From NCBI RefSeq assembly GCF_024171645.1, contig NZ_JALKAC010000001.1:1054001-1118000 (forward strand): a stretch of 64,000 bases of DNA, in the 5' to 3' direction. The position numbers and the translations under genes are program-made. The stretch comes from Flavobacterium sp. HSC-32F16 (GTDB lineage: Bacteria > Bacteroidota > Bacteroidia > Flavobacteriales > Flavobacteriaceae). The notes under the pieces were generated by a model. The model did no database searches and had not been told where the DNA came from. It saw nothing but the letters and a program-made list of their open reading frames with translations. Within the stretch, counting starts at the first letter, position 1; each line of letters starts with the position of its first letter. Shown here in pieces: positions 1-9,763 of the stretch.

Positions 1-412
1 GTGATATTACAGCAGGCATATTGCTCTCAGCCAGCAGAACCGAACCTTCAGTAGAAGCTGAACGAAGTTTTTTTAAGGCAGTGTACTGCGAAGAATTGTA
101 ACATTTCTCAGCATCAGCGATTGTAGGAAACCGAACAACAGCCACCACTGATCCCGGGGTACCTTCTACGGATTTTGAGACTGTAGAGTAAATAATTAAC
201 TCCCCTTTGTATTTTGTCCAAAGCTGGTTTACTGCTTTGGTGTATTTTTTATAAATCACTCTATCACGAACATTATAGTTCATTACAAGGTATCCATTAG
301 GGACTGTCTGCTGATCTGCTTTTGTAGATACTGTAGTATTTTTTAAACCAAACGACAGCACGCTAAAAGTAAGTGCTATTAGTAAGACCAAGGAACTGAT
401 TATTTTTTTCAT
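1..412 (-). CDS. DUF1330 family exported protein (partial)
   Basis: The gene starts at the ATG read on the minus strand at 412 and runs off the left edge, giving 137 complete codons. It begins with a signal peptide (MKKIISSLVLLIALTFSVLS). A ferredoxin-like DUF1330 domain follows, recognisable from YLVMNYNVRDRVIYKKYTKA near residues 43-62 and from a later segment AEKCYNSSQYTALKKLR. DUF1330 proteins are small dimeric alpha/beta-barrel proteins whose biochemical role is mostly unknown. An exported version is somewhat unusual. The family call rests on pattern recognition and the C-terminus is not visible. Confidence 0.7.
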   Translation of the reverse strand, partial: MKKIISSLVLLIALTFSVLSFGLKNTTVSTKADQQTVPNGYLVMNYNVRDRVIYKKYTKAVNQLWTKYKGELIIYSTVSKSVEGTPGSVVAVVRFPTIADAEKCYNSSQYTALKKLRSASTEGSVLLAESNMPAVIS

Positions 413-545
413 GCCTGAATCTGTTATTTTGTGAATATTATTTTATTCAGCAAAATTATAGAGACACTCAAAGTCCGGGGTATAAAAAATACTAGAAAAA
501 GATATAAAAATTACTGATAACCATTTTTGTTATCAGTAATTTGCG

Positions 546-1409
546 CTATTGGGCTGATGCAGTAGAAGATTTTCTGTATTCTTTTGGAGTAAGCCCGACA
601 TTTTTTTTAAAAAACTGCGTAAAATTATTCGGGTATTCAAAACCCAGTTCGTAAGCTATTTCTGTGCTATTCATTCCTGCTTGCTTTTCCAGAAGTTCCT
701 TTGCTTTTTTAATTACAAAATCGTGTATGGTTTCCATGGCAGATCTCTGGGTATAATGTTTTATGATATCGCCCAAATAATTGGAAGTCAGTCCCAGCTT
801 TTCAGCAAAGTACTGAACATTGGCCCCCTGGTTTACAGGCTGGTCATAATATTCTTTTAAACGCTGTTGAAAATCACTTATAATGCGGTTATATTGTTTT
901 GGATTAGTAGAAAACTGCCTGTTGTAAAATGCTTCTACCAAGCTAGTCAGCACGTTGACATAGGAAAGTAGAACATTGAAGTTTCGCTGCTCGCTATCAT
1001 AATATTTAATCATCAGTGCAAAAACAGTACTGATTTCCTCCACTTCGCTTTGAGTCAAATATAATGCTTCATGCTGCCCGTAATCAAGATAATTCTTAAA
1101 CAAAAAGCGATTCTCATTTATTATTTTCTTGGAAAGCTGTACATACATTCCCGTATAACTCGGATCTACATCCCAGCCTGTTGCAAGTTCTGGACTGTTA
1201 AAAAATACCGCATTAATAGGCACCGCATCAGGATTGGACTTGTCCATAAAATTAATTTTTATGGAAATCCTGTAAAAATCCACTATTATCGGCTCTGATT
1301 TCAAAAGCATATTAGGAGCGTCATAGTAGCCAACATCTATATTGTTGTCTATTGGTGCATTAAGGCCGATATGCTCATTATAGGATGCAAAGTCTTTAAA
1401 TATTCTCAT
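546..1409 (-). CDS. AraC family transcriptional regulator
   Basis: This 287-residue protein has a C-terminal AraC/XylS double helix-turn-helix. The second helix-turn-helix region reads STEIAYELGFEYPNNFTQFF, followed by the family's closing motif GLTPKEYRK near residues 270-280. The N-terminal ~190 residues resemble a ligand-sensing cupin region like that of the neighbouring regulator. It lies next to and in the same direction as another AraC gene, 39 bp downstream of it, and close to an aldo/keto reductase. Such regulators commonly control adjacent oxidoreductase genes. The effector is unknown. Confidence 0.88.
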   Translation of the reverse strand: MRIFKDFASYNEHIGLNAPIDNNIDVGYYDAPNMLLKSEPIIVDFYRISIKINFMDKSNPDAVPINAVFFNSPELATGWDVDPSYTGMYVQLSKKIINENRFLFKNYLDYGQHEALYLTQSEVEEISTVFALMIKYYDSEQRNFNVLLSYVNVLTSLVEAFYNRQFSTNPKQYNRIISDFQQRLKEYYDQPVNQGANVQYFAEKLGLTSNYLGDIIKHYTQRSAMETIHDFVIKKAKELLEKQAGMNSTEIAYELGFEYPNNFTQFFKKNVGLTPKEYRKSSTASAQ

Positions 1410-1448
1410 ATTGCAAATTTATATTTTTTGATTTTACTTTCTATCAAA

Positions 1449-2357
1449 TTAGTTGGCTGAAATCATTAGCCTGAACTCTGTAGGACTGCTCCCTGTATGC
1501 TGTTTGAAAAACCGCGTAAAGTGCTGTGGGTATTTAAAACCAGTTTGGTATGAAATTTCACTTAGCGATAAATTGTGGTCATACATTTTTTCCTTAATAG
1601 TTTCGATGAGTTTTGTCTGTATATATTCCTGGGCTGATTTTCCGGTATCTTTTTTTATAAGGTCTCCAAAGTAGTTGGCTGACAAATGGAGTTCTTCAGC
1701 AAAGTATGCTACCGAAGGCAGTCCTATTTCTCTGGGTTTACCAGAATTGAAATAGCCATTGAGGAGCTCTTCGAACTTAATCAAAATAGTTTTATTTACA
1801 TGCTCACGCGTTATAAACTGACGATCATAAAAACGTATACAATAATTCAAAAACAGTTCAATATTAGAAACAATAATTAACTTGCTATGCTTATCGATCG
1901 AGTTATGCAGTTCATATTCAATTTTTGAGAAACACTCTAAAACCATTTTCCTTTCACGGGTTGATAAATGCAGGGCTTCATCGGAATGATAACTGAAAAA
2001 ATTATACTGATCCATTTTTTTATTCATCGAAGTACCAAGCAAAAGATCAGGATGAAACACCAGTCCTTGTCCTTTAGGCTGATAAGACTCTCCTTTATTA
2101 TCAATATCAATAACCTGTCCCGGTGCTAAAAATACCAGAGTATGATCTTGATAGTCATAAAGTTCGCGTCCATACCTTAAATCCCCACAATCTACTTCTT
2201 TTAAAAATATGGCATATAAACCAAAATTCATACGACCGCCTTTCCTTGGGTCCGCTTTTGAAAAATCCAATATGCTTACTAAAGGGTGCAGCGTTTCATG
2301 ATTATTATAATCATTGTATTGACTGACTGTATTAAAATTAAGTGTATTTTCCATCAT
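1449..2357 (-). CDS. AraC family transcriptional regulator, divergent from an aldo/keto reductase
   Basis: This 302-residue protein has an N-terminal cupin-like sensor domain (FGLYAIFLKEVDCGDLRYGR, then LVFLAPGQVIDID) and a C-terminal AraC DNA-binding domain (AYFAEELHLSANYFGDLIKK, later TGFKYPQHFTRFFKQHTG). It is clearly paralogous to the regulator at 34380-35276, sharing for example RFYDRQFITRE and SANYFGDLIKK-like segments. The start is a double ATG; the second could equally be used. It is transcribed away from the aldo/keto reductase at 2606 across a 248-bp divergent gap, so it probably controls that gene. No operator could be identified by eye. Confidence 0.9.
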   Translation of the reverse strand: MMENTLNFNTVSQYNDYNNHETLHPLVSILDFSKADPRKGGRMNFGLYAIFLKEVDCGDLRYGRELYDYQDHTLVFLAPGQVIDIDNKGESYQPKGQGLVFHPDLLLGTSMNKKMDQYNFFSYHSDEALHLSTRERKMVLECFSKIEYELHNSIDKHSKLIIVSNIELFLNYCIRFYDRQFITREHVNKTILIKFEELLNGYFNSGKPREIGLPSVAYFAEELHLSANYFGDLIKKDTGKSAQEYIQTKLIETIKEKMYDHNLSLSEISYQTGFKYPQHFTRFFKQHTGSSPTEFRLMISAN

Positions 2358-2605
2358 TTAGTACTATTTACAAAAACAAATTTAGGAATTCTTTCCCATG
2401 GATCACCTTCCATATCCTCATATCAGTTAAAATGGTAAGTAAAACCGTAATCTATATAAATCAAATCCTGAAATTTAAGCTGAAATTTGTATTGTCGATT
2501 AATAAGTAGATCAAATACATCGGCTTAGTACTGCATTTGCTTAGAAAAAGCAGCAGGTATATTAGATCCCTATCAAATCGAAATAACAAATAAAAATATA
2601 AAGTT

Positions 2606-3583
<978 letters not shown>

Positions 3584-3595
3584 TCTGTTTTAATA

Positions 3596-3625
3596 ACACT
3601 TCATATTTTAGAAAATATGAAGTGT
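3596..3625 (+). terminator. Rho-independent-type hairpin after aldo/keto reductase
   Basis: A perfect 14-bp inverted repeat (ACACTTCATATTTT and its complement) with a 2-nt loop lies 13 bp after the stop codon. The run of T after it is poor (ATTCTCC), so termination may be incomplete. Confidence 0.6.
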
Positions 3626-3782
3626 ATTCTCCTTCCACTTGAGCATTATTTTGTACTAAAAACGCTATTAACAAAATAGATAAATACTAATATAATCTTA
3701 ATAGCATATCTAAAGTATTAAGACAGAACTCTACAAAATTGCTCTCTCAGTCAGAATTGGTAATCTCAATTTTAAAGAAATC

Positions 3783-4826
3783 ATGAAAAATATAAAGATC
3801 AAATCAATCGGAATCTTTCTTGTAATATTTAGCATCTGTCTTACGACAAAAGGCCAAAATAGCACCGATGCAAATACCTCTTCAATCACAAAAAACATGA
3901 AAACATCTGCAACAAGTATCCAAAGGGTAACATTCCCCAATAGAAACATTACCATTGTCGGAAATCTGCACCTGCCCAAAGACTTTGATAAAAACAAAAA
4001 ATATTCAGCTATACTGGTAGGGCATCCTGCCGGTGGCGTTAAAGAACAGACTGCCGGGCTATATGCCCAAAAGCTGGCTGAACAAGGATACATTGCATTG
4101 GCTTTTGATGCTTCTTATCAGGGTGAGAGTGGTGGAGAACCGCGATTTTTGGAAGATCCAGCAGTGCGTGTCGAGGATTTTCGTGCAGCTACGGATTACC
4201 TGAGCCTTCATCCTTCTGTGGATCCTGCTAAAATAGGTCTCCTGGGTATTTGTGCAGGAGGAGGTTTTGCCATTAAAGCAGCAGAAACCGAGCATCGCCT
4301 TAAGGCAGTTGCAACTATCAGCATGGCTGATTTAGGCCAACTACGCAGAGATGGATTAAATGGTACCCTAAAAGACAAAATCCAGCAGCGGCTATCCGAT
4401 GTAGCACAGCAAAGGACTAAGGAAGCTAATGGTGGTGAAGTAAAATATATGAATTATGTTCCAAACTCACTACAGGATATTCCTGCAGGTGCACCGGCGA
4501 TGTATCAGGAAGGGTATGAATATTATCGCACCGAAAGAGGACAGCATCCTAATTCAACCAATAAATATCTATTTACAAGTCTTGACAAACTCATTGGTTT
4601 TACGGCCCTTGATCATGTAGAACTCATCTCTCCACGCCCCTTACTGCTTATAGCAGGAAGCATAGCAGATACTTATTACTATAGTCAGCAGGCTTTTGAT
4701 ATGGCCAAGGAACCCAAGGAACTCTTTACCATTGCTGGTGCTTCTCATGTGGCTTTGTACGATACCCCGCAATACGTATCCCAAATAGTAAAAAAACTCA
4801 CTGATTTTTACAGCAAAAACCTTTAA
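3783..4826 (+). CDS. Exported alpha/beta hydrolase, dienelactone-hydrolase type
   Basis: This 347-residue protein has an N-terminal signal peptide (IGIFLVIFSICLTTKGQ) and an alpha/beta-hydrolase fold. The nucleophile elbow reads LLGICAGGGF, so the nucleophile is a cysteine (about C157), as in dienelactone hydrolases and the YcjY group, rather than serine. A late histidine occurs in GASHVALYD near residue 325, consistent with the third member of the triad. It is followed after 14 bp by a flavodoxin gene, and the two are probably co-transcribed. The substrate is unknown. Confidence 0.85.
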   Translation: MKNIKIKSIGIFLVIFSICLTTKGQNSTDANTSSITKNMKTSATSIQRVTFPNRNITIVGNLHLPKDFDKNKKYSAILVGHPAGGVKEQTAGLYAQKLAEQGYIALAFDASYQGESGGEPRFLEDPAVRVEDFRAATDYLSLHPSVDPAKIGLLGICAGGGFAIKAAETEHRLKAVATISMADLGQLRRDGLNGTLKDKIQQRLSDVAQQRTKEANGGEVKYMNYVPNSLQDIPAGAPAMYQEGYEYYRTERGQHPNSTNKYLFTSLDKLIGFTALDHVELISPRPLLLIAGSIADTYYYSQQAFDMAKEPKELFTIAGASHVALYDTPQYVSQIVKKLTDFYSKNL

Positions 4827-4840
4827 AATAAAACTGTGAT

Positions 4841-5443
4841 ATGAGAAAAGTTATTTTTATTTCGCCGCTTCTTTTTCTTTTCTTTTTACCGGACTGTATA
4901 AAGGCACAAAAATTGGTCCCGCACAAAAAGATTCTCATCGTATACCTCTCAAGGACCAGTAACACTAAAGCCATTGCTGAGATTATTCACCAAAATGTGG
5001 GTGGAACACTCACGGCACTAGAATTAGAAAATCCATATCCGAAAGATTATAAAACGACGGTGGACCAGGTATCCAATGAGCTTAAAACTGGTTTTCTGCC
5101 ATCGTTAAAAACAAAGATTGTGGATATGGATCAATATGATGTTATTTTTGTAGGCTTCCCAACATGGGCAATGCAGCTGCCTCCTCCAATGCAGAGTTTT
5201 CTAAAACAATATGATTTCAGTGGCAAAACTATCATTCCCTTTAATACCAATGCAGGATATGGTGCGGGAAACAGTTTTGAAACCGTAAAAAAACTATGTT
5301 CTGAAAGTACTGTTCTAAAAGGCTTCAGCATAAAAGGCGGAATTGAAAAAGAGGGTGTTTTACTGGCATTGAAAGATCAGCAGAGAAAACAGGCCAAAAC
5401 TCTAGTTGACAGCTGGCTAAAGGAACTTAAGATCTTACAGTAG
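4841..5443 (+). CDS. Exported flavodoxin-like protein
   Basis: This 200-residue protein has a hydrophobic N-terminal signal (VIFISPLLFLFFLPDCIKAQ). A flavodoxin fold follows, with the FMN phosphate loop SRTSNTKAIA near residues 38-47 and the characteristic VGFPTWAMQLPPPM segment. The family binds FMN and carries electrons or acts as a quinone/nitro reductase partner. An export signal on a flavodoxin is unusual, since FMN would have to be available outside the cytoplasm. A second, broken copy of the same kind of gene lies at 30459-30830 beside other aldo/keto reductases. It is likely in an operon with the preceding hydrolase. Confidence 0.85.
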   Translation: MRKVIFISPLLFLFFLPDCIKAQKLVPHKKILIVYLSRTSNTKAIAEIIHQNVGGTLTALELENPYPKDYKTTVDQVSNELKTGFLPSLKTKIVDMDQYDVIFVGFPTWAMQLPPPMQSFLKQYDFSGKTIIPFNTNAGYGAGNSFETVKKLCSESTVLKGFSIKGGIEKEGVLLALKDQQRKQAKTLVDSWLKELKILQ

Positions 5444-5468
5444 CATATAAAAAAATTGAAAAGATAAA

Positions 5469-5496
5469 AAAAGAGCTGTCATCTGACAGCTCTTTT
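5469..5496 (+). terminator. Strong intrinsic terminator after flavodoxin
   Basis: A perfect 13-bp stem (AAAAGAGCTGTCA) with a 2-nt loop begins 26 bp after the flavodoxin stop and ends in TTTT. The A-rich left arm means it could also work for transcripts coming from the right. Confidence 0.85.
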
Positions 5497-5528
5497 GTAT
5501 GTTATGATTTCATGACATACAATCTTGT

Positions 5529-6185
5529 TTAGTTTTGCCTTTTTTCAAAGATCAAATCCAATCCGCCGGAGATCAAATGCGCAACCTCAGAACGTTTTGT
5601 TTTCAATTGATCAAGATGAACCAGCACTTCCTGCAGAAGTTGTATCTCCAAAGGATCTTACAAAAGTTATGTAGTTTCAACAAAAAGCAACCAATCATTA
5701 GGATGATTGTCTTTTACTTTTTGAAACACACTCTTTAGTTCAGATACAGCATCTTTATTCTCTTTAAATCATGTGAACAGTTTGGTATAAAATTTCCAAA
5801 TCATCACGTTCATCTCTATGTTTTGCTTTTATGGTAGTGGTTTTCGGAACAGAATTAATCAAAACTGTTCACATCGGCTGGACCGGAAAATGCAGAAACT
5901 GCTTTTTTACCAATCGCTATATCGTAATTTCCCAAATCCGGCTGAAACAAAATGGTTTTGTTATGTGTCACGGTTCAATTTTTAAAACTGATCAGTATAA
6001 TTTCGCCATGTAAATTTCTTGAACCGGTAATAATTTCCCCTCCAACAATAATATTGCCTTCAAACTCTAATTTTACGGTTTCATTTTCTACAATACTATA
6101 CGCTTGTAATCCTTCGGACTCATGTCTTCAATCTCTAAATTGAGCCTTTCAATTTTCCAATCGGACTGCCAAATTCTTCAGAATG
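5529..6185 (-). pseudogene. Decayed C-terminal part of an aromatic amino-acid (phenylalanine-type) hydroxylase
   Basis: No open frame spans this stretch, but pieces on the minus strand join into one protein tail: EEFGSPIGKLKGS, then LQAYSIVENETVKLEFEG, GEIILISFKN, TVTHNKTILFQPDLGNYD, SAFSGPADVNSFD, NSVPKTTTIKAKHRDERDD, VSELKSVFQKVKDNHPNDWL and EIQLLQEVLVHLDQL. The pieces are separated by at least three frameshifts and several in-frame stops. I recognise the order as the C-terminal extension of the long flavobacterial biopterin-dependent hydroxylases. The iron-binding catalytic domain is absent, so a deletion has joined the tail directly to the START-fold gene. Identification is from memory of the family. 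Confidence 0.7.
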
Positions 6186-6690
6186 CGTTAGCGTTCGTGC
6201 CCAACCAATTCTTTTTCGCGATAAGATAAAGCAGTTCTTTAGCCCCAAAAACTAAATCGGCATCCAGTTTCTTTTGTATAATACGCTTTAAAAACAAATC
6301 AAATAAGATCGTGTGCAGTCTGGTACCCAAATTAAATTGGCAATGGCACTCCACCATAATCTTGCCCGATTCTAATTGTAAAAAAGAAAAATGACAGCGC
6401 ATTGCGTAAAGCCCTTTGAAACGTTTCGATGTAAAATCATCAACATGAACTGAAAACGAAACCAGAGGAACCAGACTAAACAATTGATACAGCGCCATTG
6501 ATCCATCTTCAAAATAAATAGAGAGTTCACTTCCCGGCTGTGCACAACTGTTTTCTAAAATATTCTTATCCGTTCTGGGAACGAGCCAAAGTTCCTGCAA
6601 AACAACAGTTGGATTAAGTGAAAAAAAATAAGGAAACACCTCTTCAAGAGGTGCTGCAATAGTTATAAACGAATAAACCTCTTTAGTCAT
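6178..6690 (-). CDS. START/SRPBCC-fold protein, C-terminus possibly altered
   Basis: This 170-residue protein opens with MTKEVYSFITIAAPLEEVFP, the usual first strand and helix of polyketide-cyclase/START-like (SRPBCC) proteins, which bind hydrophobic ligands in a helix-grip fold. No signal peptide is seen. Its last residues (GTNANAF) run into the remnant hydroxylase, so the natural end may have been lost in the same deletion. It is probably still expressible. The family assignment is moderate and the function unknown. Confidence 0.6.
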   Translation of the reverse strand: MTKEVYSFITIAAPLEEVFPYFFSLNPTVVLQELWLVPRTDKNILENSCAQPGSELSIYFEDGSMALYQLFSLVPLVSFSVHVDDFTSKRFKGLYAMRCHFSFLQLESGKIMVECHCQFNLGTRLHTILFDLFLKRIIQKKLDADLVFGAKELLYLIAKKNWLGTNANAF

Positions 6691-6815
6691 TAAAATAAAG
6701 TTTTAAATAAATTTAATTCATATCATATCCCTGAAACCACTACTGCTGTTAGATGAAAATCAAAACAGAAAACCGTAACAGCTGTAAACCAAGCCATAAA
6801 CAACTTAAACAAACA

Positions 6816-6839
6816 AAGAGCTGTCGGCAAACAGCTCTT
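6816..6839 (-). terminator. Terminator of the M16 peptidase transcript
   Basis: The inverted repeat AAGAGCTGT/ACAGCTCTT with a 6-nt loop lies about 70 bp beyond the peptidase stop and is followed on the minus strand by TTTG TTTAAG. The same stem sequence is used at 5469-5496. Confidence 0.6.
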
Positions 6840-6911
6840 GATGGTCTTTCAAAAAAATAAATAACAAATTACAGGTTCTAAATAAAAATTACGAAAGACA
6901 ACTATTAAAAA

Positions 6912-9710
6912 TTATTTCATTGGATTGCCGTCCTTATCCAGAGAACCTGATTTTATGATGATCATTTTGTCCAATTGAACATATTTTTTTATCGCATCAT
7001 TAACATCTTTCAAGGTTACTTTTTCAATGTCTTTTGGATACTGCTCAACATAATTCGGTTCTAAACCTCTTTCAATAAAATTTAAAATAGTTGTGCTTAG
7101 TCCCGTTGTTGTTGATAGTCCTACTTTAAAACTTCCTATTAAATTAGTTTTTTTGTTTTCTAATTCTTCAGCTGTAATCCCATCTTTTATCCATTTATTA
7201 ACCTGAACCATGGTAGCATCCAGCCCTTTTTGAAATAAATTCGGATTAAATGATGCATTTATGTACCAATAACCTCCCGTCATAGAACTACCAGCTGTTG
7301 CCGAAGTAATATTATAGGTAAGGCCATCATTATCTCTTACAGTCTGCATCAGACGGCCGGCAAAGCCGCCTCCTAATGTATAAGTAGCAATATTAAATGC
7401 TATAAAATCAGCATCTGATCTTTTTAAGCCTGTATACTGTCCTATAAATAATTCAGCGCTTGGTTTCTCAGCAATTGATACCACTTCTGTTTTTGCTGCT
7501 GTTTTTGGAGTTTCATCGAATTTCAAAGGTTCGCTTACTCCGCCTTTCCAGTTTTTAAAAGATTTTTTCAATGAAGCATTGAAATTAGCATTCTCTGTAT
7601 CACCGGCAATTACCATATGCATAGATGCAGGGCCAAAATACTTTTTATGGAATGCTTTTAGATCTTCCAAAGTAGCATTTTGGATATTAGCCAAATCTTC
7701 TTCAACAGTCAAATCATAATTTGGATTTCCTTTTGCATAAATGTTTCTGGTCAGAGCAATAGTGCCCCTTTGTCTAGGATCATTTAAATTTTGCTGTGTA
7801 TTTCCGATAAACTGCTGTTTGATATTCTCAAATTCATTTTTATCAAACAAAGGAGAACGAAGTGCTTCAGCGAGTAACGCAGTTACCTGATCCACGTCTT
7901 TGCTCAGACATTTAAAACTAATGCTTATTTTTGAAGCAGATGCATTTATATTAAGTGCAACTCCTAATTTTTGAAGTTTCTCAGAAAATTTAAATTTATC
8001 ATTAAGCACTGTTCCCTGAGAAAGCATTTCCGCTGTTAACGAAGGAATCATGGAGTTTTTATTTTCATTGGAAAAATTTCCCAGTGAGATGCTCCCTACC
8101 ACAGTGACAAAATCTTTTGCGGAAGTTTTTACATACACCACATCGATTCCCTGCACTTTTTCCCTTTTGTAAGCAGTTGCTGTTTTTCCGCCTGCGTTTT
8201 GATCTAATGCAGTCTCAATTGTATTATAGTTTTGCTGTGACGGCGCTGGCATAATGTCAGGAATTGCATTGTGAGACTGTCCTTCTTCTACATGTCTGTA
8301 ATAATAGGGTCCGTTTTCGGCCATGTACTTATTTGCCTGTGGCGAAGGCTCAATTTGACTGCCATTTTGTTTGGGAATAAAATAACCTGTAGTACTTTGA
8401 TCTTCGACTAAATACTTTTGGGCAACGCGCAGCACATCGGCAGGGGTAACTTTTTTAAGTCTGTCAACTCCCGTTACGTATTCTGTCCAGTCTCCCGCAG
8501 CAATGGCTTCTGTCAATTCAGATGCGATTACACCTGAACCGTCTCTCGCCAAAATTGTTTGTGCACTAATTTTGGCCACCACACGGTTTACTTCATCCTG
8601 GCTTACTCCTTCTTTCTGAATTTTAGCCACAACCTCGGCTATCTTAGCATCAATATCTTCATGTTTTGAAGACGCCGGAAAGCCAATACCAATGGTAAAA
8701 AGGCCCACTTCTTTAAAATTGCTAGCCCCAGCATAGGCATAAATAGCCATACGGCTGTCAACAAATGTTTTATTCAATATCGAAGAAGGTCCGGAACCTA
8801 TAATCTCTCCTAAAATGTTAAGTGCCGGCAGATCTTCATGCAGAGCCCCTGGTATTTTATAGGCTTTATTAATTACGCCTAATTCACCAGGTTTTTTTAT
8901 GATGATTTTACGCGGGCCATATTGCTGAGGCTCTTCGGTATAAGGCTGAGGCATAACATTAGGCGCTTTTGCAATTTTTCCGAAATACTGCTCTATCAGA
9001 GCAAATACATTATCTTTCTTAAAATCCCCAATAATGGTAAGGGTAGCGTTATCTGGCCAGTAATAAGTATTATAGAAATTTTTCAAGACTTCTATTGGTG
9101 CTTTTTCAATATCTGATTTCCAGCCGATGGTGGAGTGATGATATGGATGAGCAATGTAAGCTGCTGACCAGATTTCCTTATCCAAAACACTGTTTGGATT
9201 ATTCTCTCCGCGCTCAAATTCATTACGTACCACAGTCATCTCAGCATCTTTATCTTCTTTTAACAATAAAGAATTACGCATTCTGTCCGCTTCAATTTGA
9301 AGGGCTAAACCAATTTTATCACTTGGCAGTGTTTCAAAATAATTGGTACGATCGTACCATGTGGTAGCGTTTAACTGAGCTCCGGTATTCTGAAGTACGT
9401 CAGTAATGGTAGTACCGCTTTTTTTGTTGAAAGTCGGCGTTCCTTTAAACATTAAATGCTCTAAAAGGTGCGTTGATCCAGTATTTCCTAGTACCTCATT
9501 TTTAGAACCTACTCTATATACAATTTGAACCGTAACCACTGGAGATGCATTATCCTGCAAAAGCAATACATTCATTCCGTTTGGCTGGTACATATATTCT
9601 TCAATTCCTCCAACAGCTTTAACACTCGTAAAGTTTGGATTGCTTTTCTGAGCGCAGACCATCGCTGAGAAACATAAAGAACCTAGACTCCAAATAACTT
9701 TTCTTTTCAT
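6912..9710 (-). CDS. Periplasmic M16 family zinc metallopeptidase, two-domain
   Basis: This 932-residue protein has a signal peptide ending near CAQ (residues 19-21) and two tandem M16 halves. The first carries the inverted zinc motif HLLEH at residues 81-85 in STHLLEHLMFKGT, with a later NEFERGENN segment supplying the third ligand region. The second half lacks the motif, as usual for the inactive partner domain (GGGFAGRLMQTVRDNDGLTY). Such enzymes enclose and degrade peptides. It follows the PLP enzyme by 53 bp and ends the redox/import block, which suggests digestion of imported peptides. That role is inferred. Confidence 0.93.
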   Translation of the reverse strand: MKRKVIWSLGSLCFSAMVCAQKSNPNFTSVKAVGGIEEYMYQPNGMNVLLLQDNASPVVTVQIVYRVGSKNEVLGNTGSTHLLEHLMFKGTPTFNKKSGTTITDVLQNTGAQLNATTWYDRTNYFETLPSDKIGLALQIEADRMRNSLLLKEDKDAEMTVVRNEFERGENNPNSVLDKEIWSAAYIAHPYHHSTIGWKSDIEKAPIEVLKNFYNTYYWPDNATLTIIGDFKKDNVFALIEQYFGKIAKAPNVMPQPYTEEPQQYGPRKIIIKKPGELGVINKAYKIPGALHEDLPALNILGEIIGSGPSSILNKTFVDSRMAIYAYAGASNFKEVGLFTIGIGFPASSKHEDIDAKIAEVVAKIQKEGVSQDEVNRVVAKISAQTILARDGSGVIASELTEAIAAGDWTEYVTGVDRLKKVTPADVLRVAQKYLVEDQSTTGYFIPKQNGSQIEPSPQANKYMAENGPYYYRHVEEGQSHNAIPDIMPAPSQQNYNTIETALDQNAGGKTATAYKREKVQGIDVVYVKTSAKDFVTVVGSISLGNFSNENKNSMIPSLTAEMLSQGTVLNDKFKFSEKLQKLGVALNINASASKISISFKCLSKDVDQVTALLAEALRSPLFDKNEFENIKQQFIGNTQQNLNDPRQRGTIALTRNIYAKGNPNYDLTVEEDLANIQNATLEDLKAFHKKYFGPASMHMVIAGDTENANFNASLKKSFKNWKGGVSEPLKFDETPKTAAKTEVVSIAEKPSAELFIGQYTGLKRSDADFIAFNIATYTLGGGFAGRLMQTVRDNDGLTYNITSATAGSSMTGGYWYINASFNPNLFQKGLDATMVQVNKWIKDGITAEELENKKTNLIGSFKVGLSTTTGLSTTILNFIERGLEPNYVEQYPKDIEKVTLKDVNDAIKKYVQLDKMIIIKSGSLDKDGNPMK

Positions 9711-9735
9711 TTTATTTTATTTTATTTTATTTTAT
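9711..9735. repeat. Pentanucleotide tandem repeat (TTTAT)x5 abutting a start codon
   Basis: Five perfect copies of TTTAT lie directly upstream of the M16 peptidase ATG (9708-9710), read as ATAAA repeats on the coding strand. The position replaces any ribosome-binding site and could change translation if copy number slips. Confidence 0.85.
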
Positions 9736-9763
9736 AAATTCATTCCTTTAATTTCATAAAAAC

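Noticed and set aside
5535..6143. Three short plus-strand frames in the hydroxylase remnant
   Set aside because: The minus strand gives a coherent protein tail through the whole stretch; the plus frames have no motif or start context.
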